This document shows, one piece after another, positions 52,556 to 62,269 of a DNA stretch of 64,000 nucleotides; the stretch's first letter is position 1; each line of letters begins with the position of its first letter. A program made the position numbers and the translations under genes. The notes under the pieces were generated by a model. That model was not told the DNA's origin. It ran no database searches and saw only the letters and a program-made list of their open reading frames with translations. The DNA is taken from positions 75,174 to 139,173 of the forward strand of contig QANZ01012774.1 of assembly GCA_003254925.1 (NCBI GenBank), given 5' to 3'. This DNA comes from Chamaecrista fasciculata (lineage: Eukaryota; Streptophyta; Magnoliopsida; Fabales; Fabaceae).

Positions 52556-52654
52556 TATTATACCCAGAAATGTAAAAGATGTGAGTACCTGCGAAATTGA
52601 TTTGGAAGACAATTTAGGGCTGTTCGGGTCTTTATAAGGAATAAAAGCTAGGCC

Positions 52655-52826
52655 TAATTAAAGCAGCTTGCATCTTTGTAAAAAGGCCCGGTTCACCCTT
52701 GGGTTGGCAGCGAACGTCCCGGTGTATTCTGTATCTACGGCCACTTAGTGGCAATTTCGAGCCACTTCCAACATTCGGTCCATGGATTCACAAAAATTCT
52801 CTTGCCAAACGTCCCAAAACTCCATT
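52655..52826 (-). pseudogene. CAF1-like N-terminal exon (with in-frame stop)
   Basis: The minus strand from the ATG at 52826 reads MEFWDVWQENFCESMDRM, LEVARNCH, a TAA stop, then VAVDTEYTGTFAANPRVN. CAF1 proteins begin (I/V)W..N...E...I......YP.(I/V)AMDTEFPG, where the Asp and Glu of DTEF bind the catalytic metals. Both residues survive here, but the stop lies just before them. The sequence upstream (52850-53040) is shared with about 53900-54240, so the promoter region was duplicated too. Confidence 0.8.
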
Positions 52827-53064
52827 TTAATTTCTTCTCAGATCGATGGGTCTCTTTTATATCTATATATGCAATTCAACATTAAATTCAAGAAATACAC
52901 CTGAGCAATATTCATATGTAATGCAATGCAAGATGATCGATAGTTTATTAGATCGAGATTGTGAAAAGAAGAAAGAGAAAAGGATGGGAACCTTTTTGAG
53001 CGCTTGTTTCTAATAATTACAGTGTAACCGGCCCCAATTTCTAATAACAAATCATATATATATA

Positions 53065-53386
53065 CTAGGGGCTTGGCGTGCCCGTAGGGGCTTGGCGTGC
53101 CCTAACGGGCACGCCAATATGCATGTAACATTTGAATTGATTTAAAGTTGAAGATTATATTAAGTTTTTATATTGATAAAAGAGTAAGTTTGGGACCAAT
53201 TTGAGAAATTATACAAATATGTAAGACTCATCTAAAATAAATAAAATATTTAGGACCAATTTGAAATTACCTCATATGGGAGAGTGAGTGGGGAGAGAGA
53301 GTGGTGATTTTTTTTTTCTTTTTTAATTTTTTAATTCACTATTTTTGACCAACCATAAAGGGTGGAGCCATATAATATAGTATAGA
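53065..53386 (-). mobile_element. Mini-Helitron, 322 bp
   Basis: Read on the minus strand, the element starts TCTATACTATATTATA (53386 downward), a typical plant Helitron 5' end. It finishes with a perfect 9-bp stem hairpin GGCGTGCCC-TAAC-GGGCACGCC (53094-53115) shortly before a CTAG terminus at 53065-53068. Host A precedes and host T follows, as Helitrons require. The 3' tip is partly duplicated (GGGGCTTGGCGTGCC occurs twice, at 53068 and 53086). It encodes no Rep/helicase and depends on another Helitron. A relative lies at 17161-17468. Confidence 0.85.
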
Positions 53387-53748
53387 TATATATATATATA
53401 GGACTATAGGAGAGAAATCTTAAGGAATATATTTATAAATGTAATTAATCTTAGTTAGTCATTCATGACAATTAACTGATTCAGAGAATGTAAACAATTT
53501 TTTTGTGCGAGTACAAGGCTTTAATTTTATTTAACATATATATATATATAGATATATATATATATCGCGTATACGTAGTATTAAACATCACTGATGACTG
53601 ACTAGTAGTTAAAACTAAAAAAAAAAACCATAACTAAGTTAACAGAAGATTAACTAATATTGTTGATGTGTATTTCTTGAATTTGATGGTGAAACATATA
53701 GAGATATAAAGAGATCTATCGATCATCGAAGAAATTAAAAGAAAGAAA

Positions 53749-53810
53749 ATGGAGTTTTGGGAGGTTTGGGAATTGAACTTGGAGGGATTGATGCGGGAAA
53801 TGGTGAGACA
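53749..53810 (+). pseudogene. CAF1-like N-terminal exon, plus-strand copy
   Basis: The plus strand from the ATG at 53749 reads MEFWEVWELNLEGLMREMV, matching the CAF1 N-terminal pattern (.VW..NLE.....I). The similarity stops after about 20 residues, where the sequence runs into the inverse copy. No downstream CAF1 exon follows on this strand. It is a broken exon produced by inverted duplication. Confidence 0.7.
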
Positions 53811-53829
53811 CGTATCTACTCCTTCCACC

Positions 53830-53904
53830 CACTTCCATCAATTCCCACATCACTTCCTCCAAGTTCTCTCTCCACACCTCCCAAAACATTATTTTCATTC
53901 TCAT
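53830..53904 (-). pseudogene. CAF1-like N-terminal exon, minus-strand copy
   Basis: The minus strand reads IMFWEVWRENLEEVMWELMEVGG, another CAF1 N-terminal start. It faces the plus-strand copy at 53749, with the two exons' 3' ends pointing at each other and only about 20-30 bp between them. It has lost the downstream DTEF active-site segment. Confidence 0.7.
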
Positions 53905-54639
53905 ATATGCTTCTGCTTCAACATCAATTCAAGAAATACACATGATATATATATATATATATATATATGAGCATGCATATATATATATATGCAATAATGC
54001 AAGATGATCCATAGTTTATGATCAAGATTGTGAAAAGAAGTCAACTTTTTAATCAAGACATGTAGTACAACTAGCTAGTAATGTGTACGTATGTGGACAA
54101 TTAATGTATAATATTACTAAACATATATGCAAAAATAGAAAGAAGAAGGAAGAGAAAAAGATCGATGGGAATTGCAAAGTAATTAGTAATAACACTACTT
54201 ACAAAGAGCAGAGCCTTTTTGAGCACTTCTGGATTGAAGGGCTGATATAATTGCTTTATTTGCTCCTCGATATGCATGCATATGCTAGCTAACGAGTCTC
54301 TCCTTCATTCTTATAATTTATAAGCGAAATCAGGCAAGGGTATAACCGTAAATTAACTGTTTCCGTGGATTTGATCAGAAATTGAATAACAAGAGTTGGT
54401 TATATTAGTTAATCTTCTGTTAACTATTAGTTATGGTCTTTTTTGTAGTTTTAACTACTAGGTAGTCAGTCATCCATCAGTGCTATACTACGTATACTAC
54501 GCGATATGTATGTTAAATAAAATTAATTAAAACCTTCCACTTGCACAGCAAAATTGTTTACATTCACTTAACTGTCATGAAGAACTAATTAAGATTAATT
54601 AAATTTATACTTTCCATTTTAGTATATGCATATACGTAT

Positions 54640-54960
54640 TACCCCTTTTTCTTTGATTTTTCCAGAAATCTGAAAATATTCTGGACCCATTTTCTTAAAC
54701 ATCCTGATTGACTGGAGAATTCGATATTTGGGATGAATCTTTAGGCCAAATAGTAACAAAATAGAATGGTAGAACTTTCTTGGAGTCAGAGACATCTTTT
54801 AACGGGGTTTTCTGCATCAAACTAGTTTCTGTTTAGTCCAAAAAAAAAAAAAAGAAATTAAGCTGCATTCATTTATAAAAGCAGTTCTTATCAATAAATT
54901 AAACTTAAGAAGAAGATACATACCTGATATCTCAATTATCAGAGTTTCCACTTTTCAAAA
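54640..54960 (-). pseudogene. Degenerate copy of the first exon of the proton-pump-interactor-like gene
   Basis: The stretch 54725-54845 aligns with 58375-58505: GGGATGAATCT.TTAGGCCAAAT matches AGGATGCAAATCTCTTGGCCAAAT, and GGGTTTTCTGCATCAAACTAGTTT matches TGGTTTTCTGCATCAAACTGGTTT. The similarity continues upstream of the start codon (54920-54995 against 58600-58665, CCTCAATTGTTAGAG.. and AAATGAGA..). The copy has no usable frame. It shows that the gene was duplicated about 3.7 kb away and then decayed. Confidence 0.7.
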
Positions 54961-55734
54961 ACTCTTCCAATAATGAGAGGGTTTTTTCTTTAGCAAAAGA
55001 AATGAGAGGATTTATTAGATAATGAATTGTGTTATTATAATATATTGTATGCAAGCAATGTTCTTAATTAATTTAATACAGGCATTTCACATTATTTTAG
55101 TTGTCCTAGTTAGGCAACTCTCTTTTCCCCCACGCCAAGGAAGTCAAAAACAGAGAAAAAAATAATTAACGAAAAGGTAGGGGAAAATATGTTCTAATGA
55201 AAAAAAAATTTAGTGTTTGCTATCATATTATTTAATTAGGATCTTTTGTACTACTTCACTACGTGAAGTGAGAGAGAGCTAAGAGAAAATAGAGAGATAA
55301 ACTATGAGTATCAGTAGATGTTATTGTCATAAGAACTTTACACATTCAATCTTCAATAGATGTTATTGTCATATTTTTTGAGTGAAATGTAACATTTGAA
55401 TGATAATTATCATGAGGAATGCTAATATTTACACAATGCAGTTAGCCCTTTTTCTTTTTATCTTTTTTTTTTTCACAGAAATCCTCTCATCTAGCCCCTT
55501 TTGCTGGACCCAATTCGCGTTGGTATAGTTATCTAACCTTCATTCTCAAAGCTTTAATCAAATGTAGGGTCCTAAAAATTGAGATTAAAAAACAATAAAG
55601 AAATTTAAAATAAAAATGTAGAGAAGAACAAGAAGAAAAGAGAGAAAATTAAAATAACCTCACTCTTCTTTCTGTCATTTCATATACTCAAACTTCTGCA
55701 TGTAAAATACTAGAAAGAATCAGTCTTGACATCA

Positions 55735-55985
55735 AAACCTCATTTAGGTCCTCAAACTATAGAGTGAATTATATTTTGATTCTCAATTTTTTTTGGTTCT
55801 GTTTTAGTCTCCAGACTTTCATATTTGTTTCACTATTAGTCCAATATATATATATATGATTCCGTCTAATTTCCACAATAATGTCTGAGTTAAACAATTG
55901 ACATTGACGATATCTCTCTCATACATGTCCTAATAAGTGAACTAGTAGAGAAAGAAAGGAAAATCTTCCTTTTTAGATAGGCTAG
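55735..55985. repeat. One-armed copy of the kinase/XTH-intron MITE family
   Basis: CATCAAAACCTCATTTAGGTCCTCAAAC...GTTTTAGTCTCCAGACTTTCATATTTGTTTCACTATTAGTCC follows the left-arm wording of the elements at 12294-12727 and 19811-20262. The right arm is absent. Confidence 0.5.
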
Positions 55986-56256
55986 AAGAAAGAAGAATCT
56001 AAAAGGTAACTAAGTCTCAAACTGGATTAGACGCTCTCTAGAAATAGGATATAGATACTAGTAGACAGTAGTACAAACAAAAAAGTTATACTAATTTTAA
56101 ATTAGAAAGTTAAGATTATATTGTTTCTATTAAATTACTCTATTGAGCAAATTAAAAGAACATAGACTACCAATAAGAGTTATGAACCATTGATATTTAT
56201 TTAAATTAATTTTCTAATTTATTTGGTTTATGAAATCACACAAATCATACTTAACA

Positions 56257-58514
56257 TCAAATACGCCCAAACCACCTTAATGAAGACTTCCCCATATAGA
56301 TCATACTACCATGTTTAGATTCAAACCTACGACATTTGAGAATCCAATACTCCTCATCATCCTCATAATATGTACCTTCCTTAAGAATGCAAACAAAGGC
56401 TTTCTTTTTGTGGTATTCATCTTTCAAGTAATCTTCCATGAAACTCCATATTTCTTCTTTCATGACTTCTAATCTTTTCTCAGCACTCTTGATTTTGGCT
56501 TCAACTGTCTTCTTTTTCTTCCTCATCTCCATCAATTCATCACATACACACTGTTAAAAGTAAACAAGATGTCACAGCTAAAAGTCATCAGTCCAACAAT
56601 AAACCTATCAAATAGAGTATATTCCTATACTAAATGACATGATATTGAAAAGAAAATGCTTAAATGCAAAATGCCCCCCATTAACTATAGCTATAGTGCA
56701 GAAAACCCCCTAAATTTGAAATATGATAAAAAAAAAACCCTCTGAACTTTTGGTTTTATGCAAAAAGGCAATTTTGTTAAAATTTTCATTGAGATTTTTT
56801 TTTAAAAAAAAGATTGGCTACTATTAATTACAATAATAGTTCATTCTAAATTTGGATCAATGTATGTAAAATGTAACAACAATTGTAAAATTATTGAAAA
56901 ACTTGATATTCTTTTAATGAAAATTTTAAAAAATAGGTGTTATATACAAAATCAAAAGTTAAGGGAGTTTTTCATCACTTTTAACAAATCAGAGTTTTTT
57001 GGCTCAGTGATTAAAGTTCCGGGGGGTGGGGTGTTATGTATTTTAGCCAAAAAAACAGAAAAACCTTAAATTTTACCTTAATTTTGTTTCTAAAACTTTG
57101 TTTTGAGATTTTCATGCCATCATAATAAGCATGATCTGAGGGTAATGCTGCAACAGCTTGTCTTTGTTGTGTAAAACTGATCAGCTCTCTCAGGATTTTC
57201 ATTTCCTCTGATAACTTCTTGGGTCCTATGTAGCATCCAAAAGTTCAGCCTCTGAATTCATGAAATAAGTAATGAGTGACAAACCACAGAATTAAGGTAA
57301 AAAGATTTGATGTAGAAATTGATCAATGATTTAAGCACATTCTTTTTAAATTCAACCCTCTCGTGGACTCTGTCATGGCTATACTTCAAATCATCCAACC
57401 TCAAAAACATTTGTTCTCCTTCAATAGAATGAGCTTCTTGATAGTCATATTAGTAACTAGTACTGATCCCTTGAAGTACTTAAAGGACAAAACGTACTAG
57501 ACATTGTATTTTTCTGGAAAAGAAATTGAGTTTTCCTGCATAGAAAATCCATATTAACTACTAATTTCGCCATACAACAGTCCGATAGATCTAAATTCAT
57601 TACTAGACATAATAAACACCAGGACATAACAAATTTTAAAATGCCAATGCTTCATATAGAATAAAATTAACAAAATTAAACAATGACATAAGAAATTTTC
57701 TACAATATGCATAATAAATGTACTCGACATTGCATTTTTCCGGGCAAGAAATTGTGTTTTCTCACACAGAAAACCCATATTAACTACTCACTTCACCGTA
57801 AAGTACTTCAGGAGATCTAAATTCATTAGTAACAAATTTACTGGCTAAAGAAAACTAATTACTATAGGGACATAATAAAAACCATGACACAAAAATTAAA
57901 ATGTAAATGTGCAATTCATATAGAACAAAATTAACAACATTGCGCCATGACATGAGAAATTTTCTGCAATATGCATAATAAATGTACAAGACATTTCATT
58001 TTTCTGGGCAAAAAATTGTGTTTTCCTGAACAGAAAATCCATATTAACTACTCATTCACTGGTGAAGTATTTCAGACGATCCAAATTCATTAATAACATT
58101 TTTACTGGCTAAAGAAAAGTGATCCCTATAGGGACATAAACACGATGACATAAAAAATTTCAAAATCTCAATTCTTCATATGGTACAAAAATTAACACTG
58201 AAACTGTTCTGTCTTTTTCTGTATTTGATCGATATAATAATAATATCTAAAGATCAAAAAGAGAAGACATTCAATTCCCAATGAACTGATAAGGTTTTAA
58301 CTTTTCATACCTCTATTATTTTGATCTTCTCAGATACATGAAAGCGTCGTCGATCGATTTCTTCAAACAGCTTGGCTGCATCTTTGATCATGGATTTAGG
58401 ATGCAAATCTCTTGGCCAAATTTTGACAAAACAAAATGGTAAAACCTCAAGATTGGACCCTACGCTTGATGTCGATATGGTTTTCTGCATCAAACTGGTT
58501 TTAGTTCTATCCAT
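56257..58514 (-). CDS. Proton-pump-interactor-like coiled-coil protein, short and possibly decaying
   Basis: Four exon-like blocks were found: 58311-58514 (MDRTKTSLMQKT..., then LPFCFVKIWPRDLHPKSMIKDAAKLF), about 57320-57452 (EQMFLRLDDLKYSHDRVHERVEFKKNV), 57077-57225 (KLSEEMKILRELISFTQQRQAVAALP) and 56257-56550 (CVCDELMEMRKKKKTVEAKI..., ending ..SSLRWFGRI). The third and fourth join in frame. The others do not join with the splice sites I can see, so a junction or small exon is missing or the gene is broken. The layout recalls plant proton pump interactors (PPI1): FYFVK.R.Y.DP, LREI.QLE.TR, then a Lys/Glu-rich coiled coil. PPI1 modulates the plasma-membrane H+-ATPase from the ER. This gene is much shorter (roughly 250 codons) and lacks the long C-terminal part. 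Identity is tentative. Confidence 0.5.
56650..57055. repeat. MITE-like foldback in the last intron of the proton-pump-interactor-like gene
   Basis: The left end (AAATGCAAAATGCCCCCCATTAACT..., AAAACCCCCTAAATTTG) and right end (TTAAGGGAGTTTTTCATC..., GGGGGGTGGGGTGTTATGTATTTTAGCC) are loosely inverted, in the style of Mutator-type MITEs. It lies between the exons ending at 57077 and starting at 56550. No clear duplication was found. Confidence 0.45.
57497..58215. repeat. Intronic tandem repeat, three copies of about 225-263 bp
   Basis: Units start near 57497, 57722 and 57985 with A(C)T(A/C)GACATT(G/T)(T/C)ATTTTTC(T/C)GG. They run through AACCCATATTAACTACTCA, GATCTAAATTCATTA, GGACATAATAAA and GAAATTTTCTGCAATATGCATAATAAATGT. 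They fill the first intron of the proton-pump-interactor-like gene. Copy 1 lacks about 40 bp that copies 2 and 3 have (the CTGGCTAAAGAAAA phrase). Confidence 0.85.
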
Positions 58515-59186
58515 ATATGGCTGAATCTGTCATGACAAAAAATTATTGAACTGAGTCTATATTTTCCTCAAAGGCAATCACTTAAGAGTTAGAGAAGAAT
58601 GTAAAACTTACCTCAATTGTTAGAGATGCCTCTTTTTAGGCCTTACCTTCAAGAAATGAGAAAAAAGATTGGATCTTTATTATTGTTTTCATATTATTGT
58701 ATTGTGTACATATGCATAATCTTAATTAGTTGTACTTATGCATAACTTGATGATACCTTTCATCTATAGGTTATAGAACTTTTTTTGAAACAGTCTTCAA
58801 TGGTACAAATTGCAAAATCTTTTTTCTTGTGAGATTTTATGAAGTTTGATTCATGCCGAAGAAGAAAACTTCATTGAGTAAACTCCCAAACTGGTCCCCG
58901 AATTATTGGGTCGCTGACAGATTGGTCCCTGATTTATGGAAATTGACAAATAGGTCCCCGAATTTTACTAACGTTAGTCAAATTGGTCCCTGAAGCCGTT
59001 AACTGCTGACGTGGCACGTTAAGTGCCACGTCAGCAGTTACAAAACTAAAAAAAAAAGCCAACTGTGCGTGCCACATCAGCATTAATAATAAAAAAATAT
59101 TTCATTCAAATTTCAAATAGGTCCCTGAGTTATAATTTTATCTCATTATTCTCAGTTTCCCCTCTTTTTCATCATCTTCATTCATT

Positions 59187-59440
59187 TTAGTCCCAAATCC
59201 TCAAAATAAAATTGTAAAATGTCCCAAAACTCTTCCAAACATTCCAGTTTTGTCCCAAATCCTCAAAATAAAATTATAAAATGTCCCAAAACTCTTCCAA
59301 ACATTCTAGTTTAGTCCCAAATCCTCAAAATAATATTGTAAAATGTCCCATAACTCTTCCAAACATTCCAGTTTAGTCCCAAATCCCCAAAATAAAATTG
59401 TAAAATGTCCCAAAACTCTTCCAAACATTCCACTTTAGTC
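59187..59440. repeat. 62-bp tandem repeat, four copies
   Basis: The unit contains GTCCCAAATCCTCAAAATAA and TGTCCCAAAACTCTTCCAAA. Copies begin near 59188, 59250, 59312 and 59374 with only a few base differences. Diverged pieces of the unit (GTGTCCCAAAATTCTTC) return at about 59573 and 59858, between blocks of telomere-like repeats. Confidence 0.9.
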
Positions 59441-59448
59441 CTTAAAAG

Positions 59449-60137
59449 TATTAAAAACCCTAAACCCTAAACCTTAAACCCCAAACCCTAAACCCTAAAT
59501 GCTAAAATCCTAAACTCAAAACTCTAAAACCTAAACCCTAAACCTTAAAACCCTAAAATCCTAAAATTGTAAAGTGTCCCAAAATTCTTCTAAACATTTC
59601 AATTTAGTCCTTCAACTCTAAAAGCTCAAACCCTAGAACCCCAAATCCCAAACCCAAAACTCTAAAACCCCAAACCTAAACCCTAAAATCCCAAACCCCA
59701 AACCCTAAAATCCCAAACCCCAAATCCTAAAACCTTAAACCCTAAATTGTAAAAGCATAAACCCTAAAATTTCAAACCCCAAACCCCAAAACCCCAAACC
59801 CTAAAATCCTAAACCCTAAACCCTAAAATCATAAACCCTAAAATCCTAAAATTGTAAAGTGTCCCAAAATTCTTCCAAACATTTCAATTTAGTCCTTAAA
59901 CTCTAAAACTCCAAATTTTAGAACTCCAAACCCCAAACCCTAAAACCCCAAACCCCAAACCCTAAACTCTAAAACCCCAACCCCCAAAATCCCAAATCCA
60001 AAACCCTAAAATCCAAAACCCCAAACCTAGATCCTAAAATCCCATACCCCAAACTCTAAAGCCCTAAACCCCCAAACTCTAAAACCTCAAACCCCAAACC
60101 CCAAACACAAACCCTAAACTCTAAAACCCCAAATCAT
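59449..60137. repeat. Degenerate telomere-like (AAACCCT) satellite
   Basis: The stretch is composed almost entirely of variants of the plant telomere unit AAACCCT (AAACCCC, AAAATCCT, AAACTCT, CCAAACC). It is cut twice by pieces of the 62-bp unit. Runs of exact AAACCCTAAACCCTAAA are short. It lies within a transposon and runs into the assembly gap, so its full length is unknown. Confidence 0.85.
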
Positions 60138-61121
60138 NNNNNNNNNNNNNNNNNNNNNNNNNNNNNNNNNNNNNNNNNNNNNNNNNNNNNNNNNNNNNNN
60201 NNNNNNNNNNNNNNNNNNNNNNNNNNNNNNNNNNNNNNNNNNNNNNNNNNNNNNNNNNNNNNNNNNNNNNNNNNNNNNNNNNNNNNNNNNNNNNNNNNNN
60301 NNNNNNNNNNNNNNNNNNNNNNNNNNNNNNNNNNNNNNNNNNNNNNNNNNNNNNNNNNNNNNNNNNNNNNNNNNNNNNNNNNNNNNNNNNNNNNNNNNNN
60401 NNNNNNNNNNNNNNNNNNNNNNNNNNNNNNNNNNNNNNNNNNNNNNNNNNNNNNNNNNNNNNNNNNNNNNNNNNNNNNNNNNNNNNNNNNNNNNNNNNNN
60501 NNNNNNNNNNNNNNNNNNNNNNNNNNNNNNNNNNNNNNNNNNNNNNNNNNNNNNNNNNNNNNNNNNNNNNNNNNNNNNNNNNNNNNNNNNNNNNNNNNNN
60601 NNNNNNNNNNNNNNNNNNNNNNNNNNNNNNNNNNNNNNNNNNNNNNNNNNNNNNNNNNNNNNNNNNNNNNNNNNNNNNNNNNNNNNNNNNNNNNNNNNNN
60701 NNNNNNNNNNNNNNNNNNNNNNNNNNNNNNNNNNNNNNNNNNNNNNNNNNNNNNNNNNNNNNNNNNNNNNNNNNNNNNNNNNNNNNNNNNNNNNNNNNNN
60801 NNNNNNNNNNNNNNNNNNNNNNNNNNNNNNNNNNNNNNNNNNNNNNNNNNNNNNNNNNNNNNNNNNNNNNNNNNNNNNNNNNNNNNNNNNNNNNNNNNNN
60901 NNNNNNNNNNNNNNNNNNNNNNNNNNNNNNNNNNNNNNNNNNNNNNNNNNNNNNNNNNNNNNNNNNNNNNNNNNNNNNNNNNNNNNNNNNNNNNNNNNNN
61001 NNNNNNNNNNNNNNNNNNNNNNNNNNNNNNNNNNNNNNNNNNNNNNNNNNNNNNNNNNNNNNNNNNNNNNNNNNNNNNNNNNNNNNNNNNNNNNNNNNNN
61101 NNNNNNNNNNNNNNNNNNNNN
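60138..61121. other. Assembly gap (984 N)
   Basis: The bases are unknown. The gap falls within the telomere-like satellite of the large Mutator-like element, where short reads would not assemble. Its printed length is not a round number, so it may be an estimate from mate pairs or an optical map, or masked sequence. Confidence 0.99.
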
Positions 61122-61354
61122 TTTTTTTTATTATTAATGCTGATGTGGCACGCACAGTTGGCTTTTTTTTTTAGTTTTCCAACTGCTGACGTGGCACTTA
61201 ACGTGCCACGTCAGCAGTTAACGGCTTCAGGGACCAATTTGACTAACGTTAGTAAAATTCGGGGACCTATTTGTCAATTTCCATAAATCAGGGACCAATT
61301 TGTCAGCGACCCAATAATTCGGGGACCAGTTTGGGAGTTTACTCAAACTTCATT

Positions 61355-62269
61355 TATTCACTACATCCTTCATATTACAAACTACAATTCTTGTATTGTA
61401 GTACATGTAGGCATAATCTTGTAAATGATTTTTTTTTTTTGGTCAAAAACTTCTTTTACTCTAGAATGATTGTTGAGTATTTACAAACTCTACTAGAGTT
61501 ACCAATTACCAATGACAGACAAATGATGCCAATAAAACAAGTATACATAATTGTGTATATTGGTCCACTATCCTCACACATTCACCAAACTTATACTCTA
61601 ACATCTTCAAACACATATCGATTGCTTTGTTTGTCAAAGGAAAAAAAATGTTAATTTCACCTTTCAACTTTGAGATATTTTCAAACATTCCTCTCAACCT
61701 CTTAAAGCAAAACAAAAAGACATAATTTATAAATTAATAAATTAGAAACATTCTTTTATACACGTTGACATATTCTTGCAAGACCTTTCTGCTTTTAAAA
61801 GGCTGTTTTTATGCTTAAAGAATTGGATTTCCATCGAATAAGAGGCTGTTTAAAATGTTACATAATTCTTACAAAGGCTGTTTGTTTTATAAATGATAGA
61901 CACAAGTTATGGCCAAAAAGAAAATAGCGGGAAGAGAGGTTAACATCATGGGACATCTTACTGATTCATAATCCTGATTTTTTTCTCTCTTTTTGATATG
62001 GGTTTCAATATGCACGTACACATGATCTTGTAAATGACCATTCTGTTTTGAAAAACTCCTTTTACATGGAAATAAGAAGTAAAGAAACAATGGAAAGAGT
62101 TCACAGAGGCTGTTTGGTTTCTTATTGAAAGACAAGCTATTCCAATAGAAAAGAAAACAAGGTGAGATAAGTAACAAATACAAAAGTATAAAATATGAAA
62201 AACCAGCGTTATCTGAGAAACCAAATCATCAAAAAATGCTGGGAAGCACAGTGCAGAAAGACCACAAAC
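61355..62269. other. Intergenic DNA with recurring 'AGGCTGTTT' words
   Basis: No gene is supported. The word (A)GAGGCTGTTT or AAAGGCTGTTT occurs near 61842, 61874 and 62106 and once near 45383. This suggests several short diverged copies of one repeat around F-box gene remains. Confidence 0.4.

Larger units (their letters stand above)
53435..54600. repeat. Large imperfect inverted duplication around a CAF1-like 5' exon
   Basis: The left arm (about 53435-53800) and right arm (about 53860-54600) are reverse complements over several blocks: AATTAATCTTAGTTAG with TGACAATTAACTGA (left) against their inverse at about 54540-54600; TAGTTAAAACTA...CCATAACTA (53605-53637) against 54428-54462; AACAGAAGATTAACTAATAT (53641) against 54406-54426; GTATTTCTTGAATT (53671) against 53925-53940. 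The right arm is longer because of an extra insertion of about 300 bp. The centre carries CAF1 N-terminal exon sequence in both orientations. No terminal duplication was identified. Confidence 0.75.
58876..61344. mobile_element. Large Mutator-like element with satellite-type interior (contains an assembly gap)
   Basis: Inverted ends of about 215 bp start GAGTAAACTCCCAAACTGGT and end in the reverse complement. A perfect 10-bp duplication AAACTTCATT lies at 58866-58875 and 61345-61354. Each arm has an inner palindrome (CTGCTGACGTGGCAC...GTGCCACGTCAGCAG). Inside lie a 62-bp tandem repeat (59187-59440), telomere-like repeats (59449-60137) and then the gap. The two arms are nearly identical, which suggests a recent insertion. 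No transposase is visible in the sequenced part; the gap could hide one or, more likely, more satellite DNA. Confidence 0.88.

Noticed and set aside
57497-58215. CRISPR-like array
   Set aside because: Units are 225-263 bp and contiguous, without short constant repeats and unique spacers, and the genome is a plant's.
59449-60137. True chromosome end or ancient chromosome fusion site
   Set aside because: The telomere-like repeats are degenerate and lie inside a transposon with its own target-site duplication; plain sequence continues on both sides.
60121-61155. 344-residue minus-strand frame
   Set aside because: It consists of unknown bases of the assembly gap and carries no information.
61271-61654. 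127-residue plus-strand frame
   Set aside because: It begins inside the right inverted arm of the Mutator-like element and has no recognisable domain.
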